From NCBI GenBank assembly GCA_029204225.1, contig CM055111.1, positions 46,376,255 to 46,440,254 on the forward strand: DNA of 64,000 bases, given 5' to 3'. The notes beneath the pieces are model-generated. The model was not told the DNA's origin. It did not search any database and saw nothing but the letters and a program-made list of their open reading frames with translations. Each line of letters opens with the position of its first letter. Position 1 is the first letter of the stretch. The translations under genes and the position numbers were made by a program. Positions 57,720-64,000 of the stretch are shown here, piece by piece. This DNA comes from Diphasiastrum complanatum (lineage: Eukaryota > Streptophyta > Lycopodiopsida > Lycopodiales > Lycopodiaceae).

Positions 57720-58609
57720 GGAACGATCTTACTACGCCGCACGAAAGCGGTGGTCAAATGATTCCCTTGGTGCGTGCACTACTACAACAGTAGGCAAACA
57801 CAAAACAAAGCTCAATTGCATTTATGCAGAAGCGGAAGAGTACACAGTCAAACAAAGCAATAAGAGAGTTAGATAGAAAATGAATTAGCAAAACATACAA
57901 TTCTGACAAAGAATCTGAACGCAAAACCAAGACAATGATTGATTCAAATTAATGTATAGAGATACAAGTCAGATCGATGCTATGATCACAAGACAATAGC
58001 GGACGAAACTGTGTGCTCAAGAATTTAATTTCGCTCTGTAAAAGCTATGAGCTTATTATTGACAATCAGTTTGAAAGAAAGAATCGTTGTGTGAAAACAT
58101 CTATTGTGTCTGTATCTGATGACATAATACATGGCATGATATTGATTACAGTTAATATCTCTATATACAATTTACATTTCTGTAAATGTATGTGCAAGAA
58201 GGTGGCACGGAGCCGTTGCTCCATTTGGAGTAGATCGTGACTGCTATTGTCATTATCCAAGTAATTGCACAATACAAGAAGTGGGCGTGAGAAGGCTTCA
58301 ACTATTTAGAGTCGAGCGTGTCGCTATCGATAGTCAATAAAATCAAGATAGTGGTTTGACGATCGTCGATGATAATTCGTTGAGTCCGCAAGTCGGACTC
58401 CTCAATAAGTTGGCCAAGTCAGGCTTTTCCTATAAATCGACCAACTCCGACAAGTCGGGTAACTTCGACAAGTCGGACTACCACTCTCTTGCATGTCTTC
58501 GATAATAGAAAATTTCTGCAAATTGTGCAACAATGCATGTAAAACTGCAGCAATATGAATGGAACTAGATAAATATGGGATTTAGGAGAGTAGAGGAATA
58601 AATCCAACA
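57720..58609 (-). mobile_element. Probable 3' LTR of minus-strand copia element
   Basis: On the minus strand TGTTGGATTTATTCC at 58609 interrupts RNase H coding directly after HYVRS, giving the LTR start. The distal end was not found; about 57.7-57.8 kb is a guess from composition. No 5' LTR copy exists in the window. RNase H lacks its last segment, so an internal deletion joined coding sequence to the LTR. Confidence 0.45.
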
Positions 58610-61478
58610 TACTCCTGACATAGTGATATCGAATCTCAATGTGCTTACTCCTAGAGTGAGATCTAGGGTTGGCCAATAAGGCAATGGCACTCTGATTATC
58701 ACAGAACATGATTGTATTGATTCAGACTAATATCTGACAATAAATTTCTCAACCAAATTGCTTCTTTAATAGCTTGAGAAGCGACACTGTATTCATTTTA
58801 TGTGGATGATAGAGCAATAGAGGTTTGCTTACGACTGTTCCAGGAGATAGGACCATTGTTGAAGAAGAATGTAAATCTAGATGTGGATTTACGAGTATCT
58901 ACATCCCCTCCCTAGCTTGCATCTAAATATCCACTTAGCTGATGAAGATTGTCATTTTTGACTTCTCCATAGCATATGCACAGGTCCGTTGTAGCTCGAA
59001 CGTACCTCGTGACAATGAGAAGAGCCTTGCAATGTATGATGTCAAGATTAGCCATGAATTGGCTTAATGACCTAATTGAAAAAGCAACGTCAGATTTTGT
59101 ACAGACCATTGCATACGTGATAGATCCAAGTATCAATTGATAAGGATACTCTCTCATTTGCTCCTTTTCCTGCTTCTTCTGAGGACATTGGTCCTTCAAA
59201 AATTACAGGCCTGGATCCATTGGTGAGTGAGCTTCTTTGCAATTAATCAGATTGTATTTGATAAGAGTATTATAAAGATAGCTTTGTTGAGTGATGTAGA
59301 CTAGCTGTCTCTCTATCTCAGTGGATTTCAATTCCTAGACAGTATTGAGCCTCACCCAGATCGTGGTCATGTTGAATTCAGAAGACAATATCTACTTAGC
59401 ATCCTTTACCTGATCGGTATTGTTCCTAAAAGGCAACATATTGTCGACATACAAGGTAATGATAATGAAGGAATGCTGCATTGACTTGAAATAGACGTTA
59501 GAATCGACAATGCTTGGTTTGAAACCATGTTGGATGAGGAATGTGTTAGTCCTCTGAAACCAAGATCTTTGATTGTTTCAAGCCATAAAGTGCCTTGTGG
59601 AGTTTACGTACATGATTTTTCATACCTTTGAGGATGTATCCCTCAGTTTGTAGCATGTAAATGTCTTCTTCTATAACATGTGGAGTTGATGTACTTCGAG
59701 GTCGGCTGCAGGAACAAATGATAAGAGGACTCGGATTGATGAATTACTGACTACCGGACTGAAAGTCTCATTGTAGTCGATGTTTGGGATCTGAGAAAAT
59801 CCTCTGGCTACTAGTCGGGCCTTCCTTCGATCAATACTCTCATCAATCATTATAGTTGATCTTGAAGACCCATTTGCATAAGATTGCTACCAGTAGGTAG
59901 TTTGACCAATGACCATGTCTAGTTCTTGATCAGAGAAGAATACTCTCTATCCATTGCTTCTCTATAGAGATCAAAGTCTCGTTGGTTAAGTGCCTGAATG
60001 ATAGTAGTCAATTCCTAAATTAAAAAACAAGTAGGTTCATGAATATACCTTGTGGGCTGTGTGCATACTCGGTTCGATCTTCTTGGAGGTCACGTTGGTT
60101 GATGCTCCATTCCTTGGTCAGGATGTTGCTAAGTAACAACAATGTCTTTCTCTGATTCGTTGTTTAATAGTTGGTCGATTGTCGGCACGATGGAACTTGA
60201 TCCTCGAGTAAGACAATATCTCTGCCGAATAAAATCTGCTGGGTATCAGGACCATACAGCTTGTAGGTGTTGTCGGAAGAAGTTTAATCGATCAATATGG
60301 TCCTTGTCTCCTTCAAGATCTATGTGTAGCAACCGAATACTCGTAGGTTCTTCATTGAAGGCTTAGATCCTATCCAAACCTCATGGGGTATTTTACCTGA
60401 GAGGGCTCGAACATCTGTTCTGGATGTAAGCTACAATGGATATAACTTCATCCCAGAAACTCTTTGGGAATGCCAACATGCATTTAGCTGACTCGACCAA
60501 GGTACGATTCTTCCTCTCGGCTAAGCCGTTAGACTAAGGCAAATAGGAGTGATGAATTGCTATTCAATGCCTTGGCTTTGGCACTACTCCTTGAATTCAA
60601 TAGAAATATACTCTCCACCATTGTCGGACCTCAAGGCCTTGATTCTTTCAACAATTTCTTTCTCTGCACACTCTTTGCAGATTTTGAAGCAGTTGAAAGC
60701 TTCAGATTTCTTCTCGATAAAGTACAACATTGTCCTCCTAAAAAATTCATCAATAAAATTGATAAAATACTTTGCATCCTTCAATGAAGGATTATGCATT
60801 GAGCCACAAATGTCAATATGTACAATATCTAACAATCTTCTAGCAAAATGTTGATGACTTGATCTAAAAGGTTTCCTAGCATGCTTACCAACTATATAGT
60901 CTTGTTGAGACAGGTAATTTGACTTTTCTATCTAGAGAGTCGAGGTAAAAAACAATAGACTCCTTAGACATTTGTTGTACAATGATTTATTTAAGTGACC
61001 AAGTCTATAATGCCAAAGTAAACTTTTATTGATTTTAACAGAAGTACTTAGAGCCTGATTAGAGGTAGAAAAGCAATGACTTAGTTTGTCCAAATATTTG
61101 TACCTCTTTATGAGTGCTAGAATCTTGCATGTCCTATCGACTACCTTACATTGATCTGATTTGAATTTTACTTTGTCCTAAATCAGTAATTCTACTAATA
61201 GAGAGCAAATTTGTAGAAAGATTTGGTATATGAAGGACACTTCAAAGTAATTTGGATTGATCATTTGCAAAGCTTAATCTTACTGTACCTTCACCTCTGA
61301 TAGCTTGTGTGCTATTATCACCCAGGTGAACAAATTTCTTGGTAATGTAAGGCGTATAAGATTCAAAATAGCCGATATGATTGGTCATATTCTGAGTGGC
61401 TCCAGAATCAAGAAACTTTCTTTGTGTTTTTTTTTTCAATTTTAGCTTTTGAAGTTTTGACTTTTTTATTGTCAAAAT
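58609..61478 (-). pseudogene. Ty1/copia element: protease to RNase H, heavily decayed
   Basis: Minus-strand order: protease (RKFLDSGATQNMTNHIGYF, HLGDNSTQ, GEGTVRLSFANDQSKLL, 61.42-61.24 kb), GAG-pre-integrase traces (61.1-60.87 kb), integrase core (FINFIDEFFRRTMLYFIEKKSEAF..ALRSDNGGEYISIEFKE, 60.77-60.58 kb), integrase end (60.5-60.1 kb), reverse transcriptase pieces (ARLVARGFSQIPNIDYNETFSP, about 59.82-59.75 kb) and RNase H (59.2-58.9 kb; FCDNQSAIALLANPRSHSRSKHIEIRYHY, 58.71-58.61 kb). Many CAG-to-TAG and TGG-to-TGA type changes. Gag and 5' LTR are absent; the 5' side adjoins the hairpin-rich region. Same family as the plus-strand fragment at 40.0-41.95 kb. Confidence 0.85.
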
Positions 61479-61539
61479 TTATATTTTTAAATGGTTTTTG
61501 AAACCTTAAGTTTTTTAAGTTTCTAAAACTTTCACGTAG

Positions 61540-62066
61540 TTTCTCTTGCTATGTTGAGCATAGCAAAAAAGTTTCCTTTTCTATGCTCAACATAGCAAAA
61601 GTTTTTCTTGCTATGCTCAGCATTGGAATGACCATGGGCCTTCATTGTGTTTGTCAACAACTTTGTCGACAAAGCATATAGTATGTTCAACATTTTCGTG
61701 TTGAGCACGTAAATGTTGAACATATGACAACTTTGTCGATGAAGTTGTCAACAAAGCGTAGGACTCAACGAAGGCCCATTTTGAGTCCTATGCTCAACAT
61801 AGGATCAAAATGGGCCTTCGTTGTTTTTGTCGACAAAGTAAGTTGACCTTCTATAATAAGGTTTCTAAACAAACAACTTATTGGCAAATCTCTACAATTC
61901 TGTTTCAAACCAACCAACAACCCTATAAAAACCACAATACTTAAGCCCCTCTTAGAGAAAAACCTAAAAAATGATCTAAACGGAGCCCAAACCTAGTCAT
62001 GCACATCCTTGTTGGAACAAGCTCGTTGAGTAGAACTTCACTTTGACCTAATTTATGTTTGAAGCC
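61540..62066 (-). repeat. Hairpin-bearing dispersed repeat, copy 2, with palindrome cluster
   Basis: Bases 61626-62066 are the inverted counterpart of 36019-36457. To the left are further palindromes: GCTATGTTGAGCATAGC at 61549, CTATGCTCAACATAG at 61582 and CTATGCTCAGCATTG at 61612. The long hairpin at 61766-61823 has arms CAACGAAGGCCCATTTTGA around CCTATGCTCAACATAGG. Confidence 0.82.
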
Positions 62067-62358
62067 ATATATAATAGTCTTTACATAATGTAATTATGCT
62101 CTTGAAGGGGCCTATTGAATGCTCGGAAAACCGGATTTGAGTTATTCTAAAAAACTTGCAATTTTTCAAGCATTCCATTTTTTGAAGACTATTACTCAAA
62201 ATAAGGTCTATGTGCTTCTAAAGAAAATTTGATATCGATTTTAGAGAAACTATGCCAATTCCATTCCTACACTTTGCCTATTTTGTAGGGCACTTGCCAT
62301 ATGTGAGGGCAAGTTTGGATTGCTTTGTTTCTTTACTTGAGTTTGCTAGAAAACTTTC

Positions 62359-62415
62359 CTATGCCTAGCATAGCAAAACAATTTCTCCTATGCTCAGCAT
62401 AGGAGAATTGTTTTG
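62359..62415. repeat. Two further CTATGC..GCATAG palindromes
   Basis: CTATGCCTAGCATAG at 62359-62373 is followed by a hairpin at 62374-62415 with arms of about 20 bases (CAAAACAATT(T)CTCCTATGCT) and one unpaired T. The same CTATGCTCAGCATAG core recurs in the preceding repeat. Confidence 0.8.
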
Positions 62416-63250
62416 TTATGTAACTTAAAGATTCTATGTAAAGAAAAAGATTCTCTTATGTAGTATAACACAAAACTTTTTGCTTATGCTTCTCTCTCTC
62501 TCGCGCGAGCTAGCAACATGCTCTTGTTTGTTTGCTGCAACAATGGCACCCAAGGCAGAGAGGAAATCTGGAGCCTACAGGAGTACAATGATAGGTTTGT
62601 TTACGTTTTTTTTCGTTCAATTGGTCATCAATCTCATAATATTATGTATCTATTGCTCTGTTTTATCTTGCGATTCTGATGCCGATTAGTCAAGTTGTAC
62701 GCCTTCTATTAACACGGTTCCAACTGCTTGGTCTCAGCCACTCGCACAACATACAAAGCAATCATTTGGACTGACTAGAGTAGAGAACGAAGCAAAATCT
62801 ATTGGCAAAGTGTAGCTTCTTTTGCAAGATCTATCGGCAAAGTATTCGAAGAACAATCATGGAAAAAGAGAGGCAAATGGGCATCTTGTTGAATAGTTTG
62901 TTGAAGAAGGTGCGTGTGGATGGAGGTCAAAAATCAAATGGTTAAAACATTCCATCCTTTCTCAGTAGTACTGCTTCGGGTTTCTGCTAGTTTCCTTTTA
63001 GTATTTCGTGACTGCCATTAATCAGAGTACTGAAGTTTCCGCTGTGTTTATTCAGGGAAAGATAGTGCTTTCATTACTAGCTGCACACATTTGTGATTTT
63101 TTCGGAATCTTTACCAGTCCTAAATCTCTTTTTCAAATTCTAAGAAAATATGAGTAACTCAAATAGAAAACATTTTTTTTTTGGGCAGACTCTTTGTATA
63201 TAAAAAATATCTCTAATTTTATAAAATTATCCGGCAGGTGAAAATATAAG
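62416..63250. other. AT-rich spacer
   Basis: A plus-strand frame at 62480-62689 contains a hydrophobic segment (GLFTFFFVQLVINLIILCIYC) that could span a membrane, but without homology or supporting signals. Nothing else was recognised. Confidence 0.3.
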
Positions 63251-63253
63251 AAA

Positions 63254-64000
63254 TCAGGCAATTTCTCTCCATGCACATCTATGAAATGCTTTAGCCAAAG
63301 CAGTTGCATTCAAAGCATCTGGAGAAATAGTTCGACCCTGTAAGGATCCTCGTAATGTTGGATCTTTTTGAAGTCGTGCACGCATTCGTAGTTTTCGATT
63401 GCGTGAACTACTTTGTAGCTTTGCGACAAACGTGGAAAGCATCTAAAAAATACGAATAGGAGTTTTTGTCCGGCCTCACTGTTGCACACAAATATAAGTT
63501 CCTTTCATCCTTACTTAATAAAAAGAAGTTTGATCTTAATTCTTCAATTTCTTTGATACTGGATTTTCGTAAACAATAGGGTGAGCAACAAATAATATTC
63601 CGTACCTTATGAATCTCAGATTTTGTAATCAACTGCTGATTCGTTAAAACAGGTAAAGATCTCAAGTCTCTCTTGTATTTTCCTTTTTGTTTGGAGTTTG
63701 ATCTGTAAATTGGACCTGTGACACTCGTAGCTGCTTAAATTGGTTGAGAAGGTGTTGAAATTTTTTGACTTCAAATTCTGGCTCCAACCTTAGAATGTTC
63801 TAGGCCCTCAAAATGCTCTAAATTTTTAGTAAATATAGCCCTTTTAGATTTAACACGATGAACATCACTTTGAGAAGGTCTCTTACGAGCATGTGAAAAG
63901 AAACGTCGAGGTTCAACCAACTTACGTGGATCTGTTGATTTACTAGAATCAATAACTGAGTGAATTGAAGCTTTTGAATCATGACTCAGTGATTCAACTT
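63254..64000 (-). pseudogene. Possible N-terminal part of a second DUF7869-like gene
   Basis: Minus-strand pieces: a Ser/basic-rich stretch at 63999-63745 (SKSTDPRKLVEPRRFF, RKRPSQSD), stops near 63745, then 63665-63408 with NIICCSPYCLRKSSIKEIEELRSNFFLLSKDERNLYL, and 63442-63254 in another frame (MRARLQKDPTLRGSLQGR). A Cys-Cys..Cys pair followed by an LR..F..LS..ER..YL helix is the layout I recall at the start of DUF7869-type proteins and parallels DCCHRRCC..LS at 32.2 kb. The gene continues or ends beyond the window edge on its 5' side. Confidence 0.35.

Noticed and set aside
61620-62070. miRNA precursor gene
   Set aside because: Hairpins are perfect or nested palindromes in a dispersed repeat, more like a foldback element; without small-RNA data a miRNA call is unsupported.
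62540-62600. Histone H2B-like start (MAPKAERK)
   Set aside because: Only eight residues match and the rest is hydrophobic without a histone fold.

Overview
This window is repeat-dominated nuclear DNA from a land plant with a large, transposon-rich genome. The evidence is a spliced Dof (CDF-type) transcription factor gene, many decayed Ty1/copia and Ty3/gypsy fragments, primer-binding sites for plant initiator-Met and Asp tRNAs, GT-AG introns and AT-rich spacers. The species cannot be fixed from sequence. The mix of a divergent CDF-type Dof, a Myb/SANT-like remnant and proteins resembling the uncharacterised DUF7869 family would suit a seed-free plant or gymnosperm at least as well as a flowering plant, but that is inference.

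Layout. 1-2.1 kb: copia gag-protease remnant. 2.2-2.7 kb (-): broken Myb/SANT-like gene. 3.6-5.2 kb (-): the only apparently intact host gene, a two-exon CDF/Dof factor. 7.6-8.4 kb: orphan gypsy-type LTR with an Asp-tRNA-like primer site. 9.7-14.9 kb (-): two fused copia elements. 16.6-19.1 kb (+): internally deleted copia with both LTRs recognisable. 19.1-21.7 kb (-): gypsy chromovirus remnant. 23.6-26.6 kb (-): four-exon damaged gene combining a ParB-like segment with a beta-class DNA aminomethyltransferase-like segment. 26.7-31.9 kb: three arrays of one 25-bp minisatellite flanking a gypsy gag-pol remnant. 32.0-34.5 kb (+): broken DUF7869-like gene, divergent from the ParB/methyltransferase gene.

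36-49.7 kb is a mosaic of repeated segments. A roughly 2-kb repeat is present as two long copies and one truncated copy and carries a small MGAC-start ORF. A CT-rich module (129-bp tandem repeats, a 419-bp CT microsatellite) sits at different places within that repeat family. A truncated copia lies inside, and a pair of roughly 650-bp inverted arms encloses one repeat copy. 49.7-50.4 kb: copia integrase fragment. 51.8-56.9 kb: structurally complete LTR retrotransposon (two roughly 1.24-kb LTRs, primer site, polypurine tract, near-perfect target duplication) with no recognisable protein domain. 58.6-61.5 kb (-): decayed copia. 61.5-62.4 kb: cluster of CTATGC..GCATAG hairpins, partly duplicated in inverted orientation at 36.0-36.5 kb. 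63.2-64.0 kb (-): remnant resembling the N-terminus of a DUF7869-like protein.

Functionally, only the Dof gene looks like a working host gene. The most unusual content is the ParB/methyltransferase-like spliced gene facing away from a DUF7869-like gene across a shared minisatellite and a gypsy insertion. The two may be cargo and candidate mobilisation gene of one large element, since broken. All domain calls are by eye; no database search was possible.
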